In this document: in pieces, positions 8,914-17,144 of the stretch
Numbering within the stretch: position 1 is the first letter of the stretch
How the letters are laid out: each line of letters starts with the position of its first letter
DNA from: Bacillus sp. SKDU12
GTDB taxonomy: Bacteria; Bacillota; Bacilli; Bacillales; Bacillaceae
Reading direction: 5' to 3'
Assembly (NCBI RefSeq): GCF_010093085.1
Contig: NZ_MSRC01000001.1
Coordinates: 1-64,000 of the forward strand
DNA: 64,000 nucleotides
Program-made: the position numbers and the translations under genes
The notes under the pieces: model-generated
What the model was told of the DNA's origin: nothing
What the model saw: the letters and a program-made list of their open reading frames with translations, nothing else
Database searches by the model: none

Positions 8914-8985
8914 TTAAAATACGAATCTGATAATGGCCCCAATCACTACAATCGCCCCGATAATCATAAGAATGGTACGAAGCAT
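8914..8985 (-). CDS. Candidate 23-residue hydrophobic membrane peptide
   Basis: A short reading frame encodes MLRTILMIIGAIVVIGAIIR followed by FVF. Apart from two arginines and a threonine it is wholly hydrophobic, enough for one membrane helix. It begins with ATG, is preceded by AGAGGAGATG (nine bases from GGAG to ATG) and lies about 28 bases downstream of the start predicted for a sigma-B-like promoter (9021-9046). A terminator behind etfA isolates it from upstream transcription. It could be a stress-induced membrane peptide or a leader read into trxA. No family is recognised. Support comes from start, ribosome site and promoter together, not from homology. Confidence 0.6.
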   Translation of the reverse strand: MLRTILMIIGAIVVIGAIIRFVF

Positions 8986-9020
8986 AGAATAACATCTCCT
9001 CTTTTGTCATGTACCTTACT

Positions 9021-9046
9021 ATACCCTGCCGGAGCGGTTTTAAAAC
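9021..9046 (-). promoter_or_regulatory. Candidate sigma-B promoter upstream of the 23-residue peptide and trxA
   Basis: Minus-strand GTTTTA (9041-9046), 14 bases, then GGGTAT (9021-9026). The general-stress sigma-B consensus is GTTTAA with 12-15 bases and GGGTAT; only one base differs. It lies directly after the etfA terminator and points at the small peptide gene and trxA. Stress control of trxA by sigma-B is known in B. subtilis. Confidence 0.65.
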
Positions 9047-9047
9047 A

Positions 9048-9085
9048 TGAAAAAGAGAGTCGGTATGAAGGCCGGCGCTCTCTTT
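9048..9085 (-). terminator. Terminator downstream of etfA
   Basis: Minus-strand AAAGAGAG (9078-9085) and CTCTCTTT (9052-9059) form the stem, with a GC-rich inner part and a run of T after it. It closes the lcfA-fadR-fadB-etfB-etfA cluster about 100 bases after etfA. Confidence 0.7.
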
Positions 9086-9183
9086 CGGATAAAAATCGGC
9101 ACGCAGTACATGCCAATGGCGGTACTTTTATTATATTTGTTTTGTGTACACCCTCTCCGAACTTCAGCAGCACGGGAGTTCCT

Positions 9184-10161
9184 TTACGAGTGTATATTTA
9201 ATTGTTTGAACTCCTCAGTTAATAACGGAACGACTTCAAATAAATCGCCTACGATGCCGTAATCCGCTATTTTGAAGATATCAGCTTCAGGGTCTTTATT
9301 GATAGCGACGATTACCTTGCTGTTTGACATGCCGGCCAAATGCTGGATAGCGCCGGAAATACCGCAGGCGATGTACAAATCCGGGGTGACGACTTTCCCG
9401 GTCTGCCCGATTTGGAGAGCATAATCACAATAATCTGCGTCACACGCCCCGCGAGATGCCCCTACTGCTGCGCCCAGCACCTCGGCAAGCTCCTGCAGCG
9501 GCTCAAATCCTTCCTTGCTTTTGACCCCTCGGCCGCCTGCAACAATCACTTTTGCTTCGGAAAGATCAACGCCGTCCGCTGTTTTTTTCACAATGTCTTG
9601 AATAACAGTGCGGAGATCAGTAAGAGAAACGTCAACGCTTTCGATACTTCCCGACCTGCTGAGGTCTTTTTCTGGAGCTTGAATATTATTGGGGCGAATC
9701 GTTGCCAAAACCATCGGATCGGTCGAAATCACGTGTTCAAATGCTTTCCCCGAGTAAATCGGCCGGGTTAACACGATATTCCCTCCGGTAACGCTTACAT
9801 CTGTCGCATCAGAAATCAGTCCTGTTTGCAGACGAGCCGCGAGCTTCGGCGAAAGGTCCTTTCCGATTGCCGTGTGCCCGCAAATCACTGCATCCGGCTT
9901 TTCTTGGTCAATAATGGATCTCATGACCTGGCTGTAGCCATCTGCCGTGTATGCTTTCAGGTTTGGGTCTTCGGCTGTGAGAACTTTATCAGCTCCGTAA
10001 TGGTGAAGCTCGTGTGCAACGCTTTGAATATTTTCTCCGATGAGAACACCGATGACTTCTCCATCACCTGAAATGGTTCTTCCTGCAGCTAATGCTTCAA
10101 AGGTGACATTCCGCAATTCTCCATTGCGGCATTCTCCTAGTACGATCACTTTTTTTCCCAT
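9184..10161 (-). CDS. etfA: Electron transfer flavoprotein alpha subunit
   Basis: 325-residue FAD-binding subunit of the electron transfer flavoprotein, which accepts electrons from acyl-CoA dehydrogenases and feeds them to the quinone pool. The N-terminal adenine-nucleotide hydrolase-like domain is followed by the C-terminal FAD domain with the ETF-alpha signature (LYIACGISGAIQHLAGM). It lies 35 bases downstream of etfB and is the last gene of the fatty-acid degradation cluster. Complete and typical. Confidence 0.97.
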   Translation of the reverse strand: MGKKVIVLGECRNGELRNVTFEALAAGRTISGDGEVIGVLIGENIQSVAHELHHYGADKVLTAEDPNLKAYTADGYSQVMRSIIDQEKPDAVICGHTAIGKDLSPKLAARLQTGLISDATDVSVTGGNIVLTRPIYSGKAFEHVISTDPMVLATIRPNNIQAPEKDLSRSGSIESVDVSLTDLRTVIQDIVKKTADGVDLSEAKVIVAGGRGVKSKEGFEPLQELAEVLGAAVGASRGACDADYCDYALQIGQTGKVVTPDLYIACGISGAIQHLAGMSNSKVIVAINKDPEADIFKIADYGIVGDLFEVVPLLTEEFKQLNIHS

Positions 10162-10196
10162 TCTAACATCCCCCTGTTTCTTTGAATGTTCGAGCT

Positions 10197-10970
10197 TTAT
10201 ATGACTTTAGCTTCGCTGCGGAGCAATGAGACGAGCTCTTTTGCCTGTTCGGCAGGCTCACCTTGGAGAAGTTTCCCGGCTTCTTTTTTCGATGGCAGAA
10301 AACGATCAATGGTTTTCACCTTTGGTTCGGCATCCTCTTCGTCAAGACCGAGATCATCAAGTTCCAGCTCTTCAAGCGGCTTTTTCTTGGCCTTCATAAT
10401 CCCCGGAAGCGAAGGATAGCGCGGTTCGTTTAAGCCCTGCTGAGCTGTGACAAGCAACGGGAGCGTCGTTTTGATTTTTTCAATATCCCCTTCTACATCC
10501 CTTTCCGCTTCCGCATCAGCGCCGTTGATTTCGAGTTTTGTAATCGTTGTGATGCACGGGATGTCCAGCAGCTCAGCAAGCCTTGGCGCTACTTGCCCTG
10601 ATCCTCCATCAATGGCGACATTTCCGCCGAGAATCAAGTCAAATTCCTGATCCTTCATATAGTGATATAAGACTTGAGAAACGGAATATTGATCGGGTTC
10701 TTCGAGATCATCTTCTATGTTGATTAAAACGGCTTGGTCACATCCCATGGCAAGCGCCGTACGCAATTCCTTCTCGGCTTCTTCACCGCCGACCGTAACA
10801 GCGGTGATCGTGCCGCCATGCTTTTCCTTCAGCTGAATGGCTTCTTCTATCGCGTACTCATCGTATGGATTAATGATCCATTCCGCTCCGTCATCCTGAA
10901 TCTTTCCGGCTTCAATCATGATTTTTTCTTCTGTGTCAAACGTCCGTTTCATCAGTACAAATAGATTCAT
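10197..10970 (-). CDS. etfB: Electron transfer flavoprotein beta subunit
   Basis: 257-residue AMP-binding partner of EtfA in the electron transfer flavoprotein heterodimer. The family ETF-beta region (VLINIEDDLEEPD, LILGGNVAIDGGSGQVAPRLAELL) is present. Start chosen at ATG 10968-10970, eight bases after AAGGGG, giving MNLFVLMKRTFD; an ATG two codons further upstream is too close to the ribosome site. fadB ends 15 bases upstream and etfA follows. In cells using fatty acids it links beta-oxidation to respiration. Confidence 0.96.
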   Translation of the reverse strand: MNLFVLMKRTFDTEEKIMIEAGKIQDDGAEWIINPYDEYAIEEAIQLKEKHGGTITAVTVGGEEAEKELRTALAMGCDQAVLINIEDDLEEPDQYSVSQVLYHYMKDQEFDLILGGNVAIDGGSGQVAPRLAELLDIPCITTITKLEINGADAEAERDVEGDIEKIKTTLPLLVTAQQGLNEPRYPSLPGIMKAKKKPLEELELDDLGLDEEDAEPKVKTIDRFLPSKKEAGKLLQGEPAEQAKELVSLLRSEAKVI

Positions 10971-10984
10971 GATCATATCCCCTT

Positions 10985-11761
10985 TTATTCGCCTTTGAAT
11001 TGAGGCTTTCGTTTTTCGAGAAAGGCCTGGATGCCTTCTTTAGCGTCCTCTGACTGAAATGCTTCTCCAAACCGTTTTGCTTCAAGCTTTAAGCTTCCTT
11101 CGTAGGAATATATCTTGTTCGAATAAAGCAGCTCAAGCAGTGATGCCAGTGTTTGCGGACTTTTTTCTGCAAATTTAGCAGCAAGTGTCCTTGCTTTTTC
11201 AATCACCTCCGCTTCATCTTTTGCTCCAATTGATACAAGCCCGAGATCAAGCGCTTCTTTCCCTGATATTGGTTCTCCTGATCCGATGAGCTCTAATGCT
11301 TTAGCTGTACCGATATACCTCGGCAGACGCTGTGTTCCCGCAAAACCCGGAATAATACCGAGGTTAAGCTCGGGCAGCCCCAGCTTGGCGTCCTCTGACG
11401 CAATTCTGATATGACAAGCCATCGCAAGCTCCAGTCCGCCTCCAAGAGCGGCACCGTGGATTGCCGCGATTATCGGTTTTGAAAACCCTTCTATCCTCTC
11501 CATCAGCTGCTGGCCTCGCTCAGCCAGCAGTGAGGAATCCTCATTGCCTTTAAGCGATGTGAATTCTTTAATATCGGCGCCGGCGGAGAAAAATCTTCCC
11601 TCACCGTGAATGATGATGCTTCGTACGCCTGCATCTGTCTCACATTGATCAAGACAGGAAGACAGCTCTTCCAATATCCGGCTGGAAAGCGCGTTTGCCG
11701 GCGGATTGTGAATCGTCAAGACTGCCACAAATTGATCAACTGCCAATGATATTGCATTCAT
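10985..11761 (-). CDS. fadB: Enoyl-CoA hydratase
   Basis: 258-residue crotonase-family enzyme adding water to trans-2-enoyl-CoA in beta-oxidation. The oxyanion-hole segments GADIKEF and HGAALGGGLELAMACH, and the active-site glutamate region (LPELNLGIIPGFAGTQRL), are intact. The start is ATG 11759-11761, seven to eight bases after AAAGGGGG, giving MNAISLAV; a TTG two codons upstream is too close to that site. It lies between fadR and etfB in the FadR-controlled cluster. Confidence 0.96.
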   Translation of the reverse strand: MNAISLAVDQFVAVLTIHNPPANALSSRILEELSSCLDQCETDAGVRSIIIHGEGRFFSAGADIKEFTSLKGNEDSSLLAERGQQLMERIEGFSKPIIAAIHGAALGGGLELAMACHIRIASEDAKLGLPELNLGIIPGFAGTQRLPRYIGTAKALELIGSGEPISGKEALDLGLVSIGAKDEAEVIEKARTLAAKFAEKSPQTLASLLELLYSNKIYSYEGSLKLEAKRFGEAFQSEDAKEGIQAFLEKRKPQFKGE

Positions 11762-11774
11762 AGACAAGCCCCCT

Positions 11775-12359
11775 TTACTTATTATGAATTCCAGACGCTA
11801 ACAGTTCTAAAACGCTGTCTGACAAGGCGGCAAGATCATACTTTTGGTCATTCATCACCCAAGTTGTCACGGTTTCGTCAATCATTCCGAATATCATCTG
11901 CCGGGCGAGGCGGACATCAAGACCTTCTTTTAATTCGCCTGATTGTATGCCTTCTGTCAAAATATTATCCAAAATATTCATATAGCCTTTTAATACTTCA
12001 TTGATTTTCTGGCGCAGCTCCAAATTTGACTGGCGGAGTTCAAGCTGAGTGACAATTGCGAGGTTATGATCATCCGCTAAAAGGGAAAAATGCTTTGAAA
12101 TCACAAGTGCAAGTTTCTCTTTCGCTGTTGTCTTTTCTTTTATGTCCTCTTCCATCCGCTCAATAAATTGGCCCATTTTTTCTTTGAAAAGAGAAATTAA
12201 AATATCTTCTTTATTTTTGAAATAAAGATAGATGGTGCCATCCGCCACTCCGGCTTGTTTGGCGATTTTAGATACCTGTGACTGGTGGTAGCCGTTTTCT
12301 GCAATGACTTCTACTGCTGCATCAATAATCTGCATATACTTTGGCCGTTTTTGCTTCAA
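11775..12359 (-). CDS. fadR: FadR, TetR-family repressor of fatty-acid degradation
   Basis: 194-residue TetR-type regulator. The N-terminal helix-turn-helix (residues about 10-50, with GVADGTIYLYFKNKEDIL) is followed by an all-helical ligand domain. In Bacillus it represses beta-oxidation genes and is released by long-chain acyl-CoA. The start is TTG (12357-12359) about 11 bases after AGAGAGG; the ATG at 12364-12366 is out of frame. A consensus FadR operator lies 26 bases upstream of the start and overlaps the predicted transcription start, so the gene is probably autoregulated. Confidence 0.96.
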   Translation of the reverse strand: MKQKRPKYMQIIDAAVEVIAENGYHQSQVSKIAKQAGVADGTIYLYFKNKEDILISLFKEKMGQFIERMEEDIKEKTTAKEKLALVISKHFSLLADDHNLAIVTQLELRQSNLELRQKINEVLKGYMNILDNILTEGIQSGELKEGLDVRLARQMIFGMIDETVTTWVMNDQKYDLAALSDSVLELLASGIHNK

Positions 12360-12384
12360 TGTTCATCGTTCCTCTCTATAGAAA

Positions 12385-12402
12385 TGAATGACTATTCATT
12401 CA
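12385..12402. promoter_or_regulatory. FadR operator between lcfA and fadR
   Basis: TGAATGACTATTCATTCA is a complete match to the published B. subtilis FadR box TGAATGAMTANTCATTCA and is nearly palindromic. It begins eight bases downstream of the fadR -10 element and so covers the predicted transcription start. Confidence 0.9.
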
Positions 12403-12409
12403 TATTTTC

Positions 12410-12438
12410 ATAATAAAAAGGATTTTCAGCTTTGTCAA
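12410..12438 (-). promoter_or_regulatory. Sigma-A promoter of fadR-fadB-etfB-etfA
   Basis: Minus-strand TTGACA (12433-12438, perfect), 17 bases, then TATTAT (12410-12415). It lies between lcfA and fadR, so the downstream four genes can be transcribed without lcfA. Confidence 0.8.
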
Positions 12439-12476
12439 GTTTATTCATAGGTATTCTCTTTTTCTCATATCATTTT

Positions 12477-14159
12477 TTATTTCATATGATGATTTTCAAC
12501 TTCTTCTTCAAGTAAACGCCTTCTTAATATTTTCCCAACCGCCGTTTTCGGGAGCTCTTTTCTAAACTCATAGACTTTCGGCACCTTATAGGGAGCAAGA
12601 CGGGATCTCGCAAAAGCGTCCAGCTCCTCTTCATCAGCTTTTGCGCCTTTCTTTAACACAACAAACGCTTTTACTGTTTCTCCCCTGTAGGGATCTGGCA
12701 CACCGGCCACAACAATTTCCTGGATAGCTTCATGTTCATAAAGCGCTTCTTCTACTTCACGCGGATAAATATTATAGCCGCCGGCGATGATGATGTCCTT
12801 CTTTCTGTCGGCAATATAGAAAAAGCCCTCTTCATCCATATAACCCATGTCTCCGGTGAACAGCCAGCCGTCTCTTAGTACAGAGGCAGTTTCCTCTGGT
12901 TTATTCCAATATCCTTTCATGACTTGCGGCCCTTTTACAATGATTTCTCCATGTTCATACGGAGCGGCAGGCCCGCCCGTTTCTTCTGAATAGATTGCTG
13001 CGTCAGTACCCGGCCAAGGACAACCGATACTGCCCTGCTTGTTTTTTCCCCAGACAAAATTGGCGTGTGTCACTGGGGAGGCTTCAGATAAGCCGTAGCC
13101 TTCCACAAGCTTTCCGCCGGTTACCTTTTCAAATTTCTGCTTTACCTCCACAGGCAGCGCAGCTGATCCGCTAAGACAGCTTTTAATGGATGACAAATCA
13201 TATTGCTGCAGTTCGGGATGATGTAAGAGGCCAATGTAAATTGTCGGTGCGCCCGGAAAAAGGGTCGGTTTCTGTTTGTCGATGATTTTAAGCGTTTCGA
13301 GCGGATCAAACTTAGGAAGCAGGATCATTTCGAAGCCTAGTTTAATCGAATAATTCATTACTGCTGTCAGTCCGTAGACGTGAAAAAACGGGACGATGCC
13401 AAGTACTTTTTCAGCCCCTTCTTTTACACCATACATCCAGGCGGAGCACATGTCAGTATTGGCCAAAATATTTTGGTGTGTGAGCATGGCCCCTTTGGGA
13501 GCCCCTGTTGTCCCGCCGGTATACTGGAGAACAGCAATATCATGTTCAGGATCAATCTTTGGGATTGTCAAGAGCGCAATTTTTTCCCCCTTCATGCTGG
13601 AAGCGAACATATGAATATGATCTTTTTTGTCAAAGTCGATGTGCACTTTTTGTTTTTGCGTCAGCGGGTAAAGGATGTTTTTCGGAAAAGGCAAATAATC
13701 TTTTATGCTGGTGATCAAAACCTGCTTCACAATTGATAACGTTTTCATTTTTACAGCCTTTGGGAACAGTAAATCTAAGGTGATGATCACGCTCGCCTCC
13801 GCATCTCGCAGCTGGTATTCAAGCTCATGCTCAGTATAGAGCGGATTCGTCTGCACCACGATGCCGCCGGCAAACAAGACGGCATAATAGGAAATGACTG
13901 CTTGCGGGCAATTGGGCAGCATGACAGCCACTCTGTCTCCTTTTTGCAAGCCGATGTCCTGCAAAAAAGCGGCGAGTGTAAGGGCATCTGTCAGAATGTC
14001 ATGAAAGGTGAGTTTTTTTCCATAAAAAGAGATTGCGGTTTTATCAGGGAATCGTGCAGCGGAGTCTGTCAGGATGGATTGCAGGGTTTTGTTCGGTAAC
14101 GGAAGCTCATGCGGGATATCGTCGGGATACTCGGTAAGCCACGGTTTTTTTGACTGCAT
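12477..14159 (-). CDS. lcfA: Long-chain fatty-acid-CoA ligase
   Basis: 560-residue acyl-CoA synthetase, activating fatty acids with ATP and CoA before beta-oxidation. The AMP-binding motif YTGGTTGAPKGAMLTH, the GYGLSEASPV region, the FTGDMGYMDEEGFFYIADR segment and the C-terminal catalytic lysine region (PKTAVGKILRRRL) are all present. The ATG follows GGGGAGGTTTT. First gene of the cluster; fadR starts 118 bases downstream behind its own promoter. Probably cytosolic or loosely membrane-associated. Confidence 0.96.
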   Translation of the reverse strand: MQSKKPWLTEYPDDIPHELPLPNKTLQSILTDSAARFPDKTAISFYGKKLTFHDILTDALTLAAFLQDIGLQKGDRVAVMLPNCPQAVISYYAVLFAGGIVVQTNPLYTEHELEYQLRDAEASVIITLDLLFPKAVKMKTLSIVKQVLITSIKDYLPFPKNILYPLTQKQKVHIDFDKKDHIHMFASSMKGEKIALLTIPKIDPEHDIAVLQYTGGTTGAPKGAMLTHQNILANTDMCSAWMYGVKEGAEKVLGIVPFFHVYGLTAVMNYSIKLGFEMILLPKFDPLETLKIIDKQKPTLFPGAPTIYIGLLHHPELQQYDLSSIKSCLSGSAALPVEVKQKFEKVTGGKLVEGYGLSEASPVTHANFVWGKNKQGSIGCPWPGTDAAIYSEETGGPAAPYEHGEIIVKGPQVMKGYWNKPEETASVLRDGWLFTGDMGYMDEEGFFYIADRKKDIIIAGGYNIYPREVEEALYEHEAIQEIVVAGVPDPYRGETVKAFVVLKKGAKADEEELDAFARSRLAPYKVPKVYEFRKELPKTAVGKILRRRLLEEEVENHHMK

Positions 14160-14196
14160 AAAACCTCCCCTTTCGGTTTTAGATTTTCACCCTCTC

Positions 14197-14202
14197 ATTA
14201 TA
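14197..14202 (-). promoter_or_regulatory. Candidate -10 element of lcfA
   Basis: TATAAT on the minus strand, 38 bases before the lcfA start. The -35 region at 17 bases is T-rich (TCTTTT) and poor. No FadR box is seen near this promoter. Confidence 0.5.
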
Positions 14203-14221
14203 GCAGATGCACGGTAAAAAA

Positions 14222-14253
14222 AAGAAAAAGAAAGGTAAATCTTTCTTTTTCTC
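14222..14253 (-). terminator. Terminator of the mutS2-yshE-peptide unit
   Basis: Minus-strand AGAAAAAGAAAG and CTTTCTTTTTCT form a 12-bp A/T-rich stem with a six-base loop and a following T run. It overlaps the stop codon of the 26-residue peptide frame by two bases. Confidence 0.7.
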
Positions 14254-14332
14254 ATGATACGAACAGATATATAAGACCGATTAACAAAAAAATTCCCGCT
14301 ACAGTGAGCAGTACTTTTGCAAGCTTTTCCAT
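14252..14332 (-). CDS. Candidate 26-residue hydrophobic membrane peptide downstream of yshE
   Basis: A short frame encodes MEKLAKVLLTVAGIFLLIGL followed by IYLFVS: a lysine-containing N-terminus, then one hydrophobic helix. ATG start, GGAG five bases upstream, 15 bases after the yshE stop and directly followed by the terminator, so it is the last translated frame of the polX-mutS2-yshE transcript. No family recognised. It has the same plan as the 23-residue frame at 8914-8985 but no clear sequence identity. Function unknown; might help or regulate the DUF350 membrane protein YshE. Confidence 0.55.
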   Translation of the reverse strand: MEKLAKVLLTVAGIFLLIGLIYLFVS

Positions 14333-14347
14333 CTATTCTCCGTCCCC

Positions 14348-14752
14348 TTATATTCCGGCTGCCACCACAAAAGAAAGCCCCACAGAGATGACAAATGAAA
14401 TGAAGCCGACAGCCCGGTTATCATTCTGGATTTCCTGATCAATTTTAAATCTCGGAGTCAAAAACTCAAAAATAAAGTAGCTGATCAGAAGCATGACAAA
14501 TCCGTAAACGCCCCAGCCTATCATTTGCAGCAGAGAATTGTGCTGGGAGATGGAATGCTGAAATACATTTGCGATTCCTAAAATTTTTCCGCCGGTCGCC
14601 ATTGCCACCGCAACATTCCCTTTTTGAATCTCTTCCCAGTTTTTGTAAGCCGTCACCAGCTCAAACACAGTCAAAAAGAGGACGAGGCAGAGAACCGCGA
14701 CACTGTAATATGCCGCGATTTCCACAAGCTCGTTTTCCCAAAAATCACTCAT
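14348..14752 (-). CDS. yshE: YshE, DUF350 membrane protein
   Basis: 134-residue integral membrane protein of the DUF350 family with four predicted helices (about residues 12-35, 50-70, 75-98, 112-134). Function not established. Start chosen at ATG 14750-14752, seven bases after AAGGGAG; an ATG two codons upstream would leave only one base after that site. It begins 14 bases after mutS2 and is followed by a 26-residue peptide frame and a terminator. Confidence 0.9.
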   Translation of the reverse strand: MSDFWENELVEIAAYYSVAVLCLVLFLTVFELVTAYKNWEEIQKGNVAVAMATGGKILGIANVFQHSISQHNSLLQMIGWGVYGFVMLLISYFIFEFLTPRFKIDQEIQNDNRAVGFISFVISVGLSFVVAAGI

Positions 14753-14766
14753 GGTCATACTCCCTT

Positions 14767-17124
14767 TTATTTTAGTTCAACAACCGTAACGCCTGATCCT
14801 CCCTCACCCGCTTCACCGAAACGGGAGCTCTTGACGCTGCGGTGGTTTTTCAGAAGTTCCTGGACGCCTTTTCTTAAAGCGCCGGTGCCTTTTCCGTGGA
14901 TGATTGACACTCGTGGATAACCGGCTAACACTGCATCATCCAAATATTTTTCAACACGGCTGAGGGCATTTTCATAGCGTTCGCCGCGAAGATCAAGTTC
15001 AAGCGATACGTGATAATCCTTTCCCTTGACCGCCGTTATCATTTTTTCTTTTTTCGGTGCCGGAGCTGATTTGATAAACTCTAAATCTTTTTCTTTTACT
15101 TTCATTTTTAAAATGCCGATTTGGACATTCCATTCATTGCTCCCGGTTTTTTCAAGCAGTGTTCCTTTTTGCCCGAAGGTGAGTACCTTCACCTCATCAC
15201 CAGGCTTGAAGTCGCGTTTTTGTGTTGTCGGTTTTTCCGGTTTTTTGGACTTTTCAAAAGCAGGAACAGCGCCTTCTAACCGTTTCTTCGCGTTGATCAG
15301 CTCGTGATCCTTGAAGGATTTGTGTTCTTCTTTTATGGAGCGCAATTCATGAATAATGTCTTCGGCTTCTTTGGTTGCTGCTTTTACTTTTTCAGCCGCC
15401 TGCTGTTCAGCGTCCTCGAGCATTTTGTCTTTTTTGCTATTGAGCTCGATGATTTGCTGCTGCAGCTCTTTATGCAGCTTTTCTGCTTCTTTTCGGATTG
15501 ACTCTGTCTCCGAAAGTTCTTCTTCCGCACGTTTTTTGCTTTGTTCAAGCGACGCAATCATCGTATCAACTTCGTTATGTTCAGCTGTCATTTCTGACTT
15601 CGCCTGCCCGATGATATGGTCTGGGAGCCCAAGGCGTTTTGAAATTTCGAAGGCGTTGCTTCGTCCCGGAACGCCAATTAAAAGTTTATAGGTCGGTGAC
15701 AGCGTTTCGATGTCGAATTCAACACTGGCATTCATCACACCATCTCTGTTATAGCCGTACGCCTTCAGTTCCGGATAATGGGTCGTGGCTAGTACTCTCG
15801 CATTAGTGCGATGCACATCATCCAAGATGCTCATAGCGAGGGCCGCTCCTTCTTGCGGGTCTGTCCCTGCGCCAAGCTCATCGAAAAGAACGAGGCTGTT
15901 TTCATTAACTTCTGCTAAAATGCCGACAATGTTCACCATATGGGATGAGAACGTACTCAAGCTTTGCTCAATCGACTGTTCATCGCCGATATCGGCGAAT
16001 ACATGCTCAAACACCGCAGCTTCAGACTCTTCCTCTGCCGGAATATGAAGGCCTGATTGCGCCATCAAGGTTAACAGTCCTAATGTTTTAAGGGTGACTG
16101 TTTTCCCCCCGGTGTTCGGCCCTGTAATGACGATAGTTGAAAAATCGCCGCCAAGCTCGATATCATTGGCAACCACCTGATCAGGCGGCAGCAGTGGATG
16201 GCGGGCTTTTTTCAAGCGGACAAAGCCGTTGTCGTTCATGATCGGCTTTGTCGCTTTGACCGCTTTTGCGTATCTGGCTTTTGCAAAAATAAAGTCAAGC
16301 GTCTGCAGCACGTGCAAATCTTGAAAGATCTCTTCTGTGTGCTCTGCCGTTTTCTCTGTCAGCATGCGCAAAATCCGTTCAATTTCTTGCTTTTCTTTCA
16401 CTTTCGCCTGCTGAAGCGAGTTGTTCATGTCGACAATTGCCTGCGGTTCTATGAACAGCGTCGCGCCTGATGAAGAAGTGTCGTGCACAATTCCTCCATA
16501 GCTTGATCTGTACTCTTGTTTGACCGGAATCACAAAGCGGTCATTCCGAATCGTAACGATCGTATCAGACAGCATTTTTGAAGCGGAGGAGGAGCGCAGC
16601 ATTGACTCTAACCTGTCTCTGATTCTCGATTCAAGTGTTCTGAGCTGTGTACGGATTCCTTTTAACGTTTCCGACGCATGATCAAGCACTTCTCCATGAT
16701 CATCGATGCAGAAATTAATATCCCGCTCTAAATCGGTCAGCGTGATAAGCTGTTCCGAACGCTGATGAATCAGCGGAATGTCGACGCCGTCTTCAGCCAT
16801 TTGGCTGATAAAATGTTTCATTTGTTTCACTGCATAAAGCAGTCCTGAGATTTCAGTGAATTCTGAGGGACTGAGAACACTGCCGATTTCCGCCCGTCTT
16901 AACGCTCCTCTAACATCAGTAAGACCGCCAAATGGCGCCTGGCCTCTCAGCCGGATAATAGCAGAAGCTTCGTCTACTTCATCCAGCTGTTTTTTAATTT
17001 CATCTAAAGAAGCAGAAGGCTTAAGCTCAAGGAGCATCTCTTTTCCGAGCGATGAGGCGGCATGCTCAATAACCTGTTCTTTCACTTTATGAAATTCAAG
17101 AGCTGATAATACTTTTTGCTGCAC
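14767..17124 (-). CDS. mutSB: MutS2 (MutSB), Smr-domain MutS homologue
   Basis: 785-residue MutS2-family protein. These lack the MutS mismatch-recognition domain; in Bacillus they are implicated in recombination and in rescue of collided ribosomes. Visible order: helical core (residues about 1-310), ABC ATPase with Walker [18 protein letters not shown] and signature/Walker B near [11 protein letters not shown] and [14 protein letters not shown], a long coiled coil (about 510-610), a KOW-like linker, and the C-terminal Smr domain with [17 protein letters not shown] start at 17122-17124 behind GGAGG. It follows polX by 20 bases. Confidence 0.97.
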   Translation of the reverse strand: MQQKVLSALEFHKVKEQVIEHAASSLGKEMLLELKPSASLDEIKKQLDEVDEASAIIRLRGQAPFGGLTDVRGALRRAEIGSVLSPSEFTEISGLLYAVKQMKHFISQMAEDGVDIPLIHQRSEQLITLTDLERDINFCIDDHGEVLDHASETLKGIRTQLRTLESRIRDRLESMLRSSSASKMLSDTIVTIRNDRFVIPVKQEYRSSYGGIVHDTSSSGATLFIEPQAIVDMNNSLQQAKVKEKQEIERILRMLTEKTAEHTEEIFQDLHVLQTLDFIFAKARYAKAVKATKPIMNDNGFVRLKKARHPLLPPDQVVANDIELGGDFSTIVITGPNTGGKTVTLKTLGLLTLMAQSGLHIPAEEESEAAVFEHVFADIGDEQSIEQSLSTFSSHMVNIVGILAEVNENSLVLFDELGAGTDPQEGAALAMSILDDVHRTNARVLATTHYPELKAYGYNRDGVMNASVEFDIETLSPTYKLLIGVPGRSNAFEISKRLGLPDHIIGQAKSEMTAEHNEVDTMIASLEQSKKRAEEELSETESIRKEAEKLHKELQQQIIELNSKKDKMLEDAEQQAAEKVKAATKEAEDIIHELRSIKEEHKSFKDHELINAKKRLEGAVPAFEKSKKPEKPTTQKRDFKPGDEVKVLTFGQKGTLLEKTGSNEWNVQIGILKMKVKEKDLEFIKSAPAPKKEKMITAVKGKDYHVSLELDLRGERYENALSRVEKYLDDAVLAGYPRVSIIHGKGTGALRKGVQELLKNHRSVKSSRFGEAGEGGSGVTVVELK

Positions 17125-17144
17125 GATTGTGTGAGCCTCCTTAC

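Noticed and set aside
8770-9201. 143-codon plus-strand frame between trxA and etfA
   Set aside because: No ribosome site; it reads through the etfA terminator and opposite a better-supported short frame and promoter on the minus strand.
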